Origin: Caldisericota bacterium
GTDB taxonomy: Bacteria > Caldisericota > Caldisericia > Cryosericales > Cryosericaceae
Direction: 5' to 3'
Length of the DNA: 64,000 nucleotides
NCBI GenBank assembly: GCA_026390155.1
Contig: JAPLGL010000052.1
Location: forward strand, 18,587-82,586
Both the position numbers and the translations under genes were made by a program. Positions 10,155 to 19,952 of the stretch are shown here, one piece after another. The notes beneath the pieces were generated by a model. The model saw only the letters and a program-made list of their open reading frames with translations, had not been told where the DNA came from and did no database searches. Each line of letters begins with the position of its first letter. Position 1 is the first letter of the stretch.

Positions 10155-11363
10155 CTACTGGTAGTTCCTGTTCAGGACCGTGACGGAGATGAGCAGGAAT
10201 ACGGCAGCCATGGCGAGACAGACACCGACGGGACGGAGGATGGACGTGACACCGCCGCCGTTCACCATGAGGCTGGTGAAGCCTTCGACCGACCACCGCG
10301 TGAACGTGAGTCGCGACAAGGAGTTCATCCAGGCCGGCATGTTATACACGGGCCACATTGTACCACCGAGGAGACTGTAGACGAGCGCTACGGCAGGTCC
10401 AATGGAGCCGGCCTGCTCGGGAGTGCGCGCGAGGGCTGCGATGAGAGTGGAGAGACCTGCCCCGGCAAGCACGCTTGCTGTCGCCATAACGATGACCGCG
10501 GGCACCGAAGCGCCCCAGTTCACACCATACAGCAATCGGGTCAGCGCGATGATCATCGCGAACTGCAGAGCGGCGATGACGAAGATGCCCACGAGCTTGC
10601 CCAGCAGAACCTGGCTGCGAGAGGTCGGTGTCGCCAGGACGCGCGACAGCGTATGCTGACGCTTCTCCTCCAGCATCCCCTCGGTGCCCGTATTGGCGGT
10701 GAAGATCAAGTACAGCAGAGCCATACCCACAGCGTAGTAGTCCAGAGCCCTGGGGACCTTGAGGCCCTCTTGTGTCGTCGTCTTCACGGACACGGTTCCC
10801 GTCTGCCCTGACGTGCCAACTTCATCCAGTACCGACTGGATGGCCTCCTGCATGCGCTCTTGCGGGACTGTTCCGGATTGCTGAAGCGTCCGGACAGCGA
10901 TGGATGCAGCCAGCTGCCTGCGCTGGACCTCCGCGGTGAAGGACTCCACGACGTTGCAGATGACGCCGGCCTGCATTGCCGTCTCGGGATTGCCCAGGAC
11001 GACGATGGACACCCTGGTGCCCTCAGCCACGTCAGTACTGAACCCTGTGGGGATGATGACAGCAGCACCGGTCTTGCCCTGTTCGACAAGCGTACGTGCC
11101 TCGGCCTCGGTGGCGACGGTCTTGACGATGAGCAGGTCCTTCAGCTGCGGACTGGCGAAGACGTCCTGCGCCAGGCGTCTGGCCATGTCGCCGCGGTCAA
11201 GGTCGACGAGGGTGAGGTTCGCCGTGAAAGAGCTCCCGGCCCAGTTGAAGACCGTTCCCAGGATGATGATCATCACCATGGGAATGATCATCAGGACCAC
11301 GAATGCGGATTTGTCCCGGACACGGATCTTGAGGTCCTTGACCGCGATGTGCCAGAACTTCAC
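10155..11363 (-). CDS. ABC-2 type transporter permease
   Basis: MKFWHIAVKDLKIRVRDKSAFVVLMIIPMVMIIILGTVF; paralogous to neighbour. Confidence 0.88.
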   Translation of the reverse strand: MKFWHIAVKDLKIRVRDKSAFVVLMIIPMVMIIILGTVFNWAGSSFTANLTLVDLDRGDMARRLAQDVFASPQLKDLLIVKTVATEAEARTLVEQGKTGAAVIIPTGFSTDVAEGTRVSIVVLGNPETAMQAGVICNVVESFTAEVQRRQLAASIAVRTLQQSGTVPQERMQEAIQSVLDEVGTSGQTGTVSVKTTTQEGLKVPRALDYYAVGMALLYLIFTANTGTEGMLEEKRQHTLSRVLATPTSRSQVLLGKLVGIFVIAALQFAMIIALTRLLYGVNWGASVPAVIVMATASVLAGAGLSTLIAALARTPEQAGSIGPAVALVYSLLGGTMWPVYNMPAWMNSLSRLTFTRWSVEGFTSLMVNGGGVTSILRPVGVCLAMAAVFLLISVTVLNRNYQ

Positions 11364-11364
11364 G

Positions 11365-12300
11365 TCAGTCCCTCAGGCTGGTCCCGGTCAGGTTCAGGAA
11401 CAGGTCTTCCAGGTTGGGTTCCTTCACGTCGATGGTCAAGACGGGATAGCCAGCGTCGTCGAGTGCCGAGATGACCCCGGCGAGCAGGGACCGGCCTTGG
11501 TCCGTGGCGATGCGGACCGTTTTGTCGCGCAGTTCGACGCTGTCGACTCCCGGCAGTGCCGCAAGGCGGTCCCGGACGACATCGCCAGCCCCCCGTTCCA
11601 GCTGTATGCTGATGATGTCCTTGTTGCCGGCCTGGAGACGCAGGTCTCGCTGTGTACCGTCCGCGATGACCTTGCCATGGTCGATGATCGCGATGTGGGT
11701 GCAGAGGAACTCGACCTCCTCCATGTAATGACTCGTATACAGCAGTGTCATGCCCTGACGGTTGAGTTCCTTCAGGGTCTCGAGGATGCTATTGCGCGAC
11801 TGCGGGTCCACGCCTACGGTCGGCTCGTCGAGGATCAGGAGCTTGGGCTGGTTGAGCAGGCCGACTGCGATGTTGATGCGGCGCTTCATGCCGCCCGAAT
11901 ACGTCTCTACGCGGTCCTTCTGGCGGTCGGCTAGCTGGACGATGTCGAGGACGGCGTCGACGCGAGCGGCGAGCGTGTCGGTGGGGACATCCTGCATGCG
12001 CGCGAAGAACGCGAGGTTCTCCCGGGCGGACAGTGTCGGATACAGCGCAATGTCCTGCGGCACGACGCCGATCGAGCGGCGGACTGCCATTGGGTCTCTG
12101 AGGATACTGTGCCCGTCGATGACGACGTCTCCCGCGGAGGGCACGACCAGGCCGCACATCATGGAGACGGTCGTCGTCTTGCCGGCCCCGTTTGGCCCAA
12201 GAAGGCCAAAGGCCTCGCCCGCGGGAATACTGAAGTGCACGCCGTCCACGGCGGTCAGCTTGCCAAATCGCTTCGTGAGGTCCTTCACTTCTGCGAGCAT
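11365..12300 (-). CDS. ABC transporter ATP-binding protein
   Basis: MLAEVKDLTKRFGKLTAVDGVHFSIPAGEAFGLLGPNGAGKTTT, LLILDEPTVGVDPQSRN. Confidence 0.93.
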   Translation of the reverse strand: MLAEVKDLTKRFGKLTAVDGVHFSIPAGEAFGLLGPNGAGKTTTVSMMCGLVVPSAGDVVIDGHSILRDPMAVRRSIGVVPQDIALYPTLSARENLAFFARMQDVPTDTLAARVDAVLDIVQLADRQKDRVETYSGGMKRRINIAVGLLNQPKLLILDEPTVGVDPQSRNSILETLKELNRQGMTLLYTSHYMEEVEFLCTHIAIIDHGKVIADGTQRDLRLQAGNKDIISIQLERGAGDVVRDRLAALPGVDSVELRDKTVRIATDQGRSLLAGVISALDDAGYPVLTIDVKEPNLEDLFLNLTGTSLRD

Positions 12301-12390
12301 CATGGACTCCTTCTCATACATGGTTTTCTGCTGTGAAGCCGGCTTGGCCGCGCCGGCCTCTTGAATCCGCATAATCGGGGACAATCGCAC

Positions 12391-13530
12391 CTATGGCAGA
12401 AGCGTGACATTCTCGGGCTGTCGAAAACGGTTCAGTACGAAATTGACCGCCATACGAAGGCCCGCGGTTCTCATGGTTGCCCCAAGATGTGCAGTGAGTG
12501 CCTCATTTGTACTCAACGTGCTGATGCCCTGTGATTGGTTCCTTCTCGTCTGGTCGACCATCTTGCGGGTGTATCTGACGTATTCGTCCATCGCGCTCTT
12601 ATTGCTGGTTCGCGCCGAAATGATCGCCTTGGCTGCCAGTCTTCCGCTGAGGGCCGCGGCATCCATCCCCACGCCTCTGGTGACATCCACGAGCCCGGCC
12701 GCATCGCCGACCATCATGACGCGGCCCTGACCCAGCCACACCCGGTCGGGAGAATCGAAGTCGATGCTGGCAGAGTAGCCCTCGGTCTTGACGACATTCC
12801 CGTTCAGGTTGTACTTGGCCCGGATGAACACCAGAAACGATTCGCAATGCATCTTCAGATCGTGATCGTACCCACTCCCCACGACCCACAAGTCCCGTCC
12901 GTCCACCGTCTTGTTGTAGACCCAGGCGAACATCTGGTTGTTCCACTCCAGGTTCCAGAACTGGTAGAGCGTCTGGGGGTCAAGGTCACTGTCGCCTTCA
13001 ACATAGTAGTTGATGGTCCCGCCCGAGGACGTTGGCTGGAAGTCATCCGGTCTGAGCTTCCTCCTGACGACGGGCCTCAAGCCGCTCGCGTCGATCAGGT
13101 ACGAGCACGAGAGCTTCTCGACCTCTCCATTTACGTTGAGATCGACATTCACGCCGCCATCCACTTCTTCATGCCCTGCGTATGAGCATTCATCACGGAA
13201 GATGGCTCCCTTGTCCTGCGCCACCTGATTCAGGTAGTCGTCGAAGACGTCACGCGTGAAACTGTACATGAAGTATGGGACCCTGACGGAGGAACCATCG
13301 GGTCTGTGGACCTCCAATCTCCTCAGCTGATGGTGACAGAGCTTGTCCCGGGGGAACTTCTCGCCGACGATTCGTGCGAAGTAGTCGAACTGGATTCCAC
13401 TGCAAGCTTTTGGCCTGGGAGTCTTGCACTTTTCCACAAAGAGCGTCCTCACGTTGCTTTGAGCAAGGAACTTGGCGCACACGGAGCCGGCGATGCCTCC
13501 TCCAATGATGATCACGTCGAATGCCAGCAT
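12391..13530 (-). CDS. FAD-dependent oxidoreductase, geranylgeranyl reductase-like family
   Basis: MLAFDVIIIGGGIAGSVCAKFLAQSNVRTLFVEKCKTPRPKACSG; RVMMVGDAAGLVDVTRGVGMDAAALSG. Confidence 0.85.
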   Translation of the reverse strand: MLAFDVIIIGGGIAGSVCAKFLAQSNVRTLFVEKCKTPRPKACSGIQFDYFARIVGEKFPRDKLCHHQLRRLEVHRPDGSSVRVPYFMYSFTRDVFDDYLNQVAQDKGAIFRDECSYAGHEEVDGGVNVDLNVNGEVEKLSCSYLIDASGLRPVVRRKLRPDDFQPTSSGGTINYYVEGDSDLDPQTLYQFWNLEWNNQMFAWVYNKTVDGRDLWVVGSGYDHDLKMHCESFLVFIRAKYNLNGNVVKTEGYSASIDFDSPDRVWLGQGRVMMVGDAAGLVDVTRGVGMDAAALSGRLAAKAIISARTSNKSAMDEYVRYTRKMVDQTRRNQSQGISTLSTNEALTAHLGATMRTAGLRMAVNFVLNRFRQPENVTLLP

Positions 13531-13601
13531 GGAGCATCTCCTGATGAGGTTCCTGCTTCTGCAGGTGACACGAGCGATTCTATGTGCTGGTTGCTGGTCG
13601 G

Positions 13602-14498
13602 CTAGCGCTGCCGTTCGACCGCCCGCTCGTACACGAACACGTCCGGTTCACCGTGACGCCAGACGTCGAATTCGAGTGCCGTCACGGTCTCGAGCAGAGC
13701 TGTGTGGATCCCGTTGCCGGCAGGGACCATGGTTTGGATGTTCCTGACTCCAGGATAGAGGGCAAGCATATGCCTGACAAGCGCCTCCAGGTGTTTGGGA
13801 CTTCCGTCGGCGAAATCAATTGTGACCTCGCCTTCGCCATGATCGGGATGACAGACGACCAGCAGGCTGCGCAGGGAGCCCTTGCTGCTGCGAACGCCGA
13901 TGGCCCTGTCGAACGGAGGCCAGCTGACGACGCCGGGGCGGGTGACTGGCCAGAACTTCCATCCTTGGGCAAGGAATCCGCAGCTCATTGCAGTGGCAGC
14001 GGACCCAAGAATCCACGCTTTCGCCTCGTCGAACGGCACTGCCGAAACCAGTGGCGACAACTCCGCGGCAGACCGCGCCGCGCCGTCCAGCTTCGCCTCG
14101 GCAAGAATGAACGATGCTTTGCGCTCAAACCCGTAGCGCTCCACGATATGGATGCTGGCCAGATTGTCCAAATAGGTGGACAGACCAATTCGCTGTGCGC
14201 CCTCGCGGACCGCCTTCTCGATGAAGTAGTCTGTTAGCGCCTTGCCGGCACCGTGTCCCTGTGAGGCTGTGTCGGTGCGGATGCCCTCGATCCACACGTA
14301 GCCGGGGGCTAGACTCACTGTTCGGGCAAACGCGATGACGGACCCGTTCAGGTCGGCGACCGCAACCTCGGAATCTCGCATACGGAGCCATTCGTCGATA
14401 ACGTGCGGGACGTAGTCGTCACCTTCCCATATCTGGGAACTGATCGCGAGGATTCGCTCGCGGTCTGCCAGCCGTGCTGGGCGAATCGTGACTCCCAT
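13602..14498 (-). CDS. GNAT family N-acetyltransferase
   Basis: MGVTIRPARLADRERILAISSQIWEGDDYVP; VWIEGIRTDTASQGHGAGKALTDYFIEKA acetyl-CoA motif. Confidence 0.87.
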   Translation of the reverse strand: MGVTIRPARLADRERILAISSQIWEGDDYVPHVIDEWLRMRDSEVAVADLNGSVIAFARTVSLAPGYVWIEGIRTDTASQGHGAGKALTDYFIEKAVREGAQRIGLSTYLDNLASIHIVERYGFERKASFILAEAKLDGAARSAAELSPLVSAVPFDEAKAWILGSAATAMSCGFLAQGWKFWPVTRPGVVSWPPFDRAIGVRSSKGSLRSLLVVCHPDHGEGEVTIDFADGSPKHLEALVRHMLALYPGVRNIQTMVPAGNGIHTALLETVTALEFDVWRHGEPDVFVYERAVERQR

Positions 14499-14560
14499 GT
14501 GTTCCCCCTGTCCTTGTCGAGTGACGGCACTGTGTGCCATCCTGAACAGAGTATACCATT

Positions 14561-14584
14561 TTTGGGGTCAGCAGGTAGACATTT
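14561..14584. repeat. Partial copy of GGGGTCAG/TAGACATT dispersed repeat
   Basis: TTTGGGGTCAGCAGGTAGACATTT; resembles half of palindrome 51095-51146. Confidence 0.4.
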
Positions 14585-14611
14585 GGGCCCTCGCGTGCAA
14601 GAACTCCCTTG

Positions 14612-15454
14612 TCAGAGGAAGCGCGCCCAGAAAAGGATCGTCAGAGGGAACAGGAGGGTCGAGACGATGACGTTCCGGGAAAGCTTCTGGACGTCCAGAC
14701 CGATCTCGGCACCATATACCACACTGGCAACCATGGTGGGCATGGCGCTCTGGAGGATGAATGCGCTGCGGATGTCGCCCGCGACGGGCAGGATGAGTGT
14801 CAGGGCCAGAGCCACAGCCGGTATGGCGATGAGCTTGATGCCTGCTGGAATGAGAGAACGCCATTCGAAGTCCAGCTCCACGTTGAGCCCTACGAACAGC
14901 ATGGCAAGGGGCGACGTCGAGTTGCCGACAAGCTTGCATGCATCGGTGAAGAATAGCGGCAGGGGAGCGCGCTTGAGGATCAGTGCAAGCAGCATGGCGA
15001 CCAGAGGAGGGTTGATGAAGCTGCGGAGGTTCTTGTGAATCCAGGTGCTGAACACCATGAACGAATGCGTCTGTTCGTAGATGACCGCGAGCGGCAGTGC
15101 TGCCTGGCCCAGGATCGCTTGCACCACGGGGTATCCCATAAACCCGGTATTCCCGAGAAATCCCGAGAAGACCGTCTCGCGATAGCGTGTGGGGACAAGT
15201 CTGAAGATCACGTATCCGACGGCCTGGATGGCGATGACGCCCGGAATGATCCACAGCGCTTCTATCGGGATGGGGTTGCTGTACAGGCTGATGAAGGTGA
15301 GTGCGGGAAGGGAGACGTTGAACACGAACTTGCGGATGCTGGTAGCGTCTTGCGTTGAAAGGACACGGAGCCGACGAAGGAGGATGCCCACGACCACGAT
15401 GAGGATGAGCGTAAACACGGGACTCATTTCTGTCAGGCCGACAAGTTGTTTCAT
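14612..15454 (-). CDS. AEC family transporter (auxin efflux carrier-like permease)
   Basis: MKQLVGLTEMSPVFTLILIVVVGILLRRLRVLS...SLPALTFISL, FSGFLGNTGFMGYPVVQAILG. Confidence 0.87.
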   Translation of the reverse strand: MKQLVGLTEMSPVFTLILIVVVGILLRRLRVLSTQDATSIRKFVFNVSLPALTFISLYSNPIPIEALWIIPGVIAIQAVGYVIFRLVPTRYRETVFSGFLGNTGFMGYPVVQAILGQAALPLAVIYEQTHSFMVFSTWIHKNLRSFINPPLVAMLLALILKRAPLPLFFTDACKLVGNSTSPLAMLFVGLNVELDFEWRSLIPAGIKLIAIPAVALALTLILPVAGDIRSAFILQSAMPTMVASVVYGAEIGLDVQKLSRNVIVSTLLFPLTILFWARFL

Positions 15455-15532
15455 ATCCTTGCCATGATAGCGGGGAAAGGGTATGGCGTCCAGCCTTGGA
15501 TCCTGCAAACAGGGCGATGGCGCGGACGACGA

Positions 15533-15886
15533 TCAGCTGCCCTGCTTCTGTACCCTGTCGTGAAACCCCTGTGCTATGCGGTGTGCAACCACGAGGTAGT
15601 GGTCGAGGAGCAGGGCACGGTCGTCCGCAGATGTGCCGCCGGATGCCGCAAGCACTGCCTCGCAGGCTCTGGGGCGCTCCAGTTGTTCGACGAAGACGGC
15701 GTAGGCTCGTTCAGCAGCTGTATTGCCGCAGATGTGCCACTCGATGAAGTCGAGTTCGCTCTGGATGTCGCTCTCGTCCGCGGCGAGGATAGCTTGCACC
15801 GTTTCCGTGCGCTCGGCAGTCTGAGCCGCCTGATCCGCATCACTGCCGAGCGGCTGATCAAAGGTGAACAGGGCAGTCCTGTACAT
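15533..15886 (-). CDS. Hypothetical protein, weakly similar to product of 16362-16763
   Basis: MYRTALFTFDQPLGSDADQAAQTAERTETVQAILAADESDIQSELDFIEWHICGN...; 9 nt downstream of the next ORF. Confidence 0.65.
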   Translation of the reverse strand: MYRTALFTFDQPLGSDADQAAQTAERTETVQAILAADESDIQSELDFIEWHICGNTAAERAYAVFVEQLERPRACEAVLAASGGTSADDRALLLDHYLVVAHRIAQGFHDRVQKQGS

Positions 15887-15894
15887 AGGTCTCC

Positions 15895-16365
15895 TCACGC
15901 GGCACGGCGTTCGCCGTCCGGTCCGAGGTGAAACAGGTAGTTGAGGTAGTCTCCTCCCTGCTGCCACCACGGGTTCTCGCAGAAGCACGTCGATCCGATA
16001 CATGGGAGAGCATCGCCTCCTGTGCCGAGGTACCGCATGACACCGAGGAGGACGCGTCTGGGACCGGCCGGAAAGCAGTACACGGCGAACCAGCCCTTCG
16101 GCAGAAAGTTGTCGCCGGGCCACCACAGGACCTGATGGACGTAGCTGTCGCGTATCCATGGTTCCGCCAGGCGCAGCGCCCTAGCCACGAACCCTTCCCA
16201 GGCAGCGGGATCGAAGCTGTGGACCTCGGTTCGGGCGCGCAGAAACAGGCTCTCGCGGACGTTGTCCCAATGGATCTGAACAAGGACGCGGACGTCGTGT
16301 CGACCGCCGAGGTCACACGGGTCGTGCACCAGGCTGGTCTCGCAGATGAGCACCGGGGTCTTCAT
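15895..16365 (-). CDS. Hypothetical protein
   Basis: MKTPVLICETSLVHDPCDLGGRHDVRVLVQIHWDNVRESLFLRARTEVHSFDPAAWEGFVARAL; ATGA overlap with upstream ORF. Confidence 0.7.
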   Translation of the reverse strand: MKTPVLICETSLVHDPCDLGGRHDVRVLVQIHWDNVRESLFLRARTEVHSFDPAAWEGFVARALRLAEPWIRDSYVHQVLWWPGDNFLPKGWFAVYCFPAGPRRVLLGVMRYLGTGGDALPCIGSTCFCENPWWQQGGDYLNYLFHLGPDGERRAA

Positions 16366-16763
16366 GAATGTGGCTCCTCGGACGGAGCATTCATGAGATC
16401 GGCGCTGTCAGGACACAGGGCGTCCTGGAGCAGGACGTAGAGTTCGAAGACGTTGTGATGGTACAGCAGGCGCAGGTGTTCCAGTTCGACAGGCTCGAGT
16501 GCGGGGCGAAGAAGGAGCCACTCGTCAAACGCACGGTCGTCGGTCAGCGCCATGAGCAGCGATTCGTAGCGAACGGCAAACGCCGCATCAGTCAGGATGC
16601 GTCGAGTGACGAAGCCGAGCTCCCTGCTCAGGTCGTCCGGAGTTGCCTCGAGAAGTCGCTGGATGTTGGCAAGGTCAGACGCGGCAGTCCGGACGTCACC
16701 GGCGGTCGTGAGACGCCCAAAGTCGCTATGCCGAGGAAAGACGAACAGGATCGTCTGGTCCAT
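16362..16763 (-). CDS. Hypothetical protein
   Basis: MDQTILFVFPRHSDFGRLTTAGDVRTAASDLANIQRLLEATPDDLSRELGFVTRRIL; first gene of three-gene module. Confidence 0.65.
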   Translation of the reverse strand: MDQTILFVFPRHSDFGRLTTAGDVRTAASDLANIQRLLEATPDDLSRELGFVTRRILTDAAFAVRYESLLMALTDDRAFDEWLLLRPALEPVELEHLRLLYHHNVFELYVLLQDALCPDSADLMNAPSEEPHS

Positions 16764-17196
16764 GCTGCCTCCAATCGAAGGCGGTGCACGAAACGCTCTC
16801 TGCAAGCCACAACGGATTCTACCAACGTTTGAATGGTAACCTCTGACCCCTGTCGTGTTGCGCCGATGCTCAGTGCCCTGCAAACCCGAACTTCAACACA
16901 TCCCTGAATGCCTGGACAATGGTGCGTTCTGTCTCCACCGTGCTTGCCACAGGAACCTGAAGCCTAGCTATCGTCATGATAGATCGATGGCAGTTCCTGT
17001 CAAGTCTGGTCCATGAAAGTTCCTGAATGTTCATGAAAACGAGCAAAAAGGGTTGTTGATCTCTATCCGGGGGCCCGTTTGTCAGAGTCCTTCTCTTCAG
17101 GAGTTCAGTTTCTGGTCGTGGAGGATGCCGCCAAACGCGCGCCCGCTGATGCGTGTGCCGGCCCATTGTTGTTCCATGATTCCTCCTCGATTCACA

Positions 17197-17232
17197 TGTG
17201 ACGGGCCCCCGTCGCAACGAGGGCCCGTCACA
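17197..17232. terminator. Strong hairpin TGTGACGGGCCC...GGGCCCGTCACA downstream of the C-N hydrolase gene
   Basis: 12-bp perfect arms; no T-tract on either side. Confidence 0.4.
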
Positions 17233-17271
17233 ATCCCATGTTGTTTCCCGAAGGACCGTGCTTTCGCTCTT

Positions 17272-18024
17272 CTAGATGGCTGCGACGATTATTCCGGGCA
17301 TGCCCAGGTGGAGTGAGTGGGTGATGCGGCCGTTGGCGTGCACGACCATGGCCCCCCCGAAGGTGCCTCCGTCAAAGTCCTTTTCCCCCAGCGAGTTCGT
17401 CATCAGCGTCGTGACACCCAGCTTCTGGACGCGCTCAAGGTAGATGCGACGCTCCTCTGTCTCCCACCGTTTCTGGTCGCACAGACCGGTATCGAAGCAG
17501 CGCGCGAATGGCATGAGGAGATAGGCTGGATGCTGTTCCTGCACCTGCTCCGCGACGGTGTCGTTGAAGAGGTCGCCACAGATGGCAAACGCAAAGCGGC
17601 CGATCGGCGTATCGACGGCAGCACATTCCGTTCCCTCGCGACAAAGTCTCGAGTCACTGACCTGGTCGTGCCACTGCGGATCGATGCGGCGGTACTTGAG
17701 GAGCATATCCCCGCTCGGGCCTACGAGGACGGCGGTGTCATACAGGGCCGCTCCATCCCGTTCGAGGATACCGAACGCGATGTGGACACGGCAGGACCTG
17801 GCGAGCTCGGCGAAGTGAGTCACAGCCGGACCGGGCACGGGTTCTCCCAGCATCAGGTCATGCCGGGGATCATGGTTGAGGATGAGTCCGGTAGTCGCAG
17901 CCTCCGAGAACAGGACAAGGTGGGCCCCCGCTTTTGCCGATTGAGTCACTGCAAGGTCCATTCGCTCGATATTCTTTGCTGTGTCTGCCCCAACACGATG
18001 CACTACCAGTGATACATTCATCAT
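17272..18024 (-). CDS. Carbon-nitrogen hydrolase (nitrilase superfamily)
   Basis: E-K-C triad context: LVLFSEAATTGL, LLKYRRIDPQW, FAFAICGDLFND. Confidence 0.88.
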   Translation of the reverse strand: MMNVSLVVHRVGADTAKNIERMDLAVTQSAKAGAHLVLFSEAATTGLILNHDPRHDLMLGEPVPGPAVTHFAELARSCRVHIAFGILERDGAALYDTAVLVGPSGDMLLKYRRIDPQWHDQVSDSRLCREGTECAAVDTPIGRFAFAICGDLFNDTVAEQVQEQHPAYLLMPFARCFDTGLCDQKRWETEERRIYLERVQKLGVTTLMTNSLGEKDFDGGTFGGAMVVHANGRITHSLHLGMPGIIVAAI

Positions 18025-18172
18025 TGCTCCCCCTTTTCAAGGCTCACCCCCGCCAGTCGCTGCGCAATTCTGGAGCCCTCCAGGACGCAGGACCGTCAAG
18101 TGCTCCAGCCCTATCTTAAGTGAACGTCTCTCTTTTGCAAATCGCCCTTCAGGCACCAGAGTGCCTGATGTG

Positions 18173-18880
18173 CTACGGGCCGTACTCAGGACTTGGATTG
18201 ACCTCCGCATCGTTGCCGTATCCCTGGCGTTCCCAGAACCCCTTGAAATCAGGGTCGGTCGACAGCTCGATGCGCACGACCCACTTGCACCACTTGTATC
18301 CAAGCTTGTCCTCGGCGGCCAGCTGGAAGGGGTAGCCATTGCGAGCCACCAGGTCTTCGTTGTTGACACGGTAGGCCAGCAGCATGTTGCGCTCGAGTAC
18401 TGTTGCGAGAGGCAGGGAGGTCGTGTAGTCGTCCTGGCCGTGAAAGATGACGGTGACCGCTGACGGCGATGGAATCACCTGTGCCAGCAGGTCCTTCATG
18501 AGAACCCCCTCGAATAGGCCGGTCGCACTCCAGCCTTCGACGCAGTGCAGTGTGATGAGCTTCTGGTAGTGGTCTCTTGAGAGGACTTCAGCATAGGTGA
18601 GACGCTGGGGACTCTGTACGGCCCCGTCGATGACGAGCCGGTACGATGCGAGGTCCACCGACTGCGGTCCCCGGACCGAGTTGTCAGACAGAGCCTTGAA
18701 GTCGTTCAGCGGTTTTCCCTTGTATTCTCGGATCACGGCGGTTCCCAGGTCCCGTGCAGGTTCCAGGGGACCCTTGACCTCCTTCTCCTGCGCTGCGGGC
18801 GGCGCAGTGGTGCAGCCGCTGGCCGTGGCGATCATCAGTGCGAGGAGGATAACACCCGTGATGCGCAACGTGGTGTGCAT
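18173..18880 (-). CDS. Molybdopterin-dependent oxidoreductase (SUOX/YedY-like), lipoprotein
   Basis: MHTTLRITGVILLALMIATASGCTTAPP lipobox; LITLHCVEGWSATGLFEGVLMKDLL Mo-Cys motif. Confidence 0.82.
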   Translation of the reverse strand: MHTTLRITGVILLALMIATASGCTTAPPAAQEKEVKGPLEPARDLGTAVIREYKGKPLNDFKALSDNSVRGPQSVDLASYRLVIDGAVQSPQRLTYAEVLSRDHYQKLITLHCVEGWSATGLFEGVLMKDLLAQVIPSPSAVTVIFHGQDDYTTSLPLATVLERNMLLAYRVNNEDLVARNGYPFQLAAEDKLGYKWCKWVVRIELSTDPDFKGFWERQGYGNDAEVNPSPEYGP

Positions 18881-19064
18881 GGTTGCTCCTTTCCACGCCA
18901 GGCACATTGACCCGGCCTTGGCGCGATCCTGTTTGCAGTGTAGCAACGGTCTCGGCAATCACAACGCCTGAGCCAGTCCTCGCCCCGACATCGCGGACAA
19001 GCTGCGTTCTCTCGCAGGACAGCTGCAGGTGGCCGTCCAGTCTCCGGACTCCTTCACCAGCGTC

Positions 19065-19107
19065 AATTGTGAATCCCTCGGTGTCTGACACCGAGGGATT
19101 CACAATT
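19065..19107. repeat. REP-like perfect palindrome AATTGTGAATCCCTCGGTGTC-t-GACACCGAGGGATTCACAATT
   Basis: 21-bp perfect arms, 1-nt spacer; shares GGGATTCACAAT with copies at 44652 and 53760; abuts nfo stop codon. Confidence 0.85.
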
Positions 19108-19952
19108 CATGGGGACGCGATGAGGGAGCGGAGGAGAGCAAGGTTGCGCGTGTAGGCGAGGTCGCCGCCGGGCGTCTCCAGGATGCCGGGAACCTTGGCG
19201 AAGTGTGGGTCGATTAGCAAGAGGCGAAACGCTTCCAGTCCAATCTCGCCCTGCCCGATTTCCGCATGCCGGTCGATTTTCGAGCCCAGCGCACCCGTGG
19301 AATCGTTGAGATGAAACGCCCGGATATTGTCCAGGCCAAGGATGCGGTCCAGCTCGTGGATGGTTGTGGCGTATCCTTCTCGCGACCGGATGTCATAGCC
19401 GGCACCGAAGATGTGGCACGTGTCGATGCAGAAGCCGACGCGTGCGGGGAAGTGGCACAGGGTGCGCATAGCGGCAAGTTCTTCGAACGTGCCTCCCAGG
19501 ATAGAACCAGCGCCAGTCGTGGCTTCAAGGAGAATCATGGTACGGCGTGCACGGGTGTGCCGAAAGATGTAGTCAAGGCTCCTGGCTGCCACCTGGACTC
19601 CTTTCTCGGCTCCCTGGCCACGGTGAGCTCCGGGATGGACGACGAGATATGGGATGCCCAGGCTCTCCGTCCTTCCGATGTCGCTGACCATGGAATCCCT
19701 GGACTTGACCAGCAGTCCGGGTTCGCGGGAGGCAAGGTTGACGAGGTAGGCGGCATGGACTGTCCCGGGGATCAGGTGGTTCAGCTTCGTGCCGCGCTTG
19801 AACGCCGCGATCTCCTCCCGCGACAGTGGCGGCGCCTGCCACTGAAGCTGGCTCTTGGTGAAGATCTGGAATGTCTCGCACGTGCACTCGAGAGCATTCT
19901 GGGGGGCGTTTGCCACTCCTCCAGCTATGGACACGTGTGCCCCGAGGATCAC
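19107..19952 (-). CDS. nfo: Deoxyribonuclease IV (endonuclease IV)
   Basis: MILGAHVSIAGGVANAPQNALECTCETFQIFTKSQLQW; RVGFCIDTCHIFGAGYDI; AFHLNDSTGALGSKIDRHAEIGQG. Confidence 0.95.
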   Translation of the reverse strand: MILGAHVSIAGGVANAPQNALECTCETFQIFTKSQLQWQAPPLSREEIAAFKRGTKLNHLIPGTVHAAYLVNLASREPGLLVKSRDSMVSDIGRTESLGIPYLVVHPGAHRGQGAEKGVQVAARSLDYIFRHTRARRTMILLEATTGAGSILGGTFEELAAMRTLCHFPARVGFCIDTCHIFGAGYDIRSREGYATTIHELDRILGLDNIRAFHLNDSTGALGSKIDRHAEIGQGEIGLEAFRLLLIDPHFAKVPGILETPGGDLAYTRNLALLRSLIASP

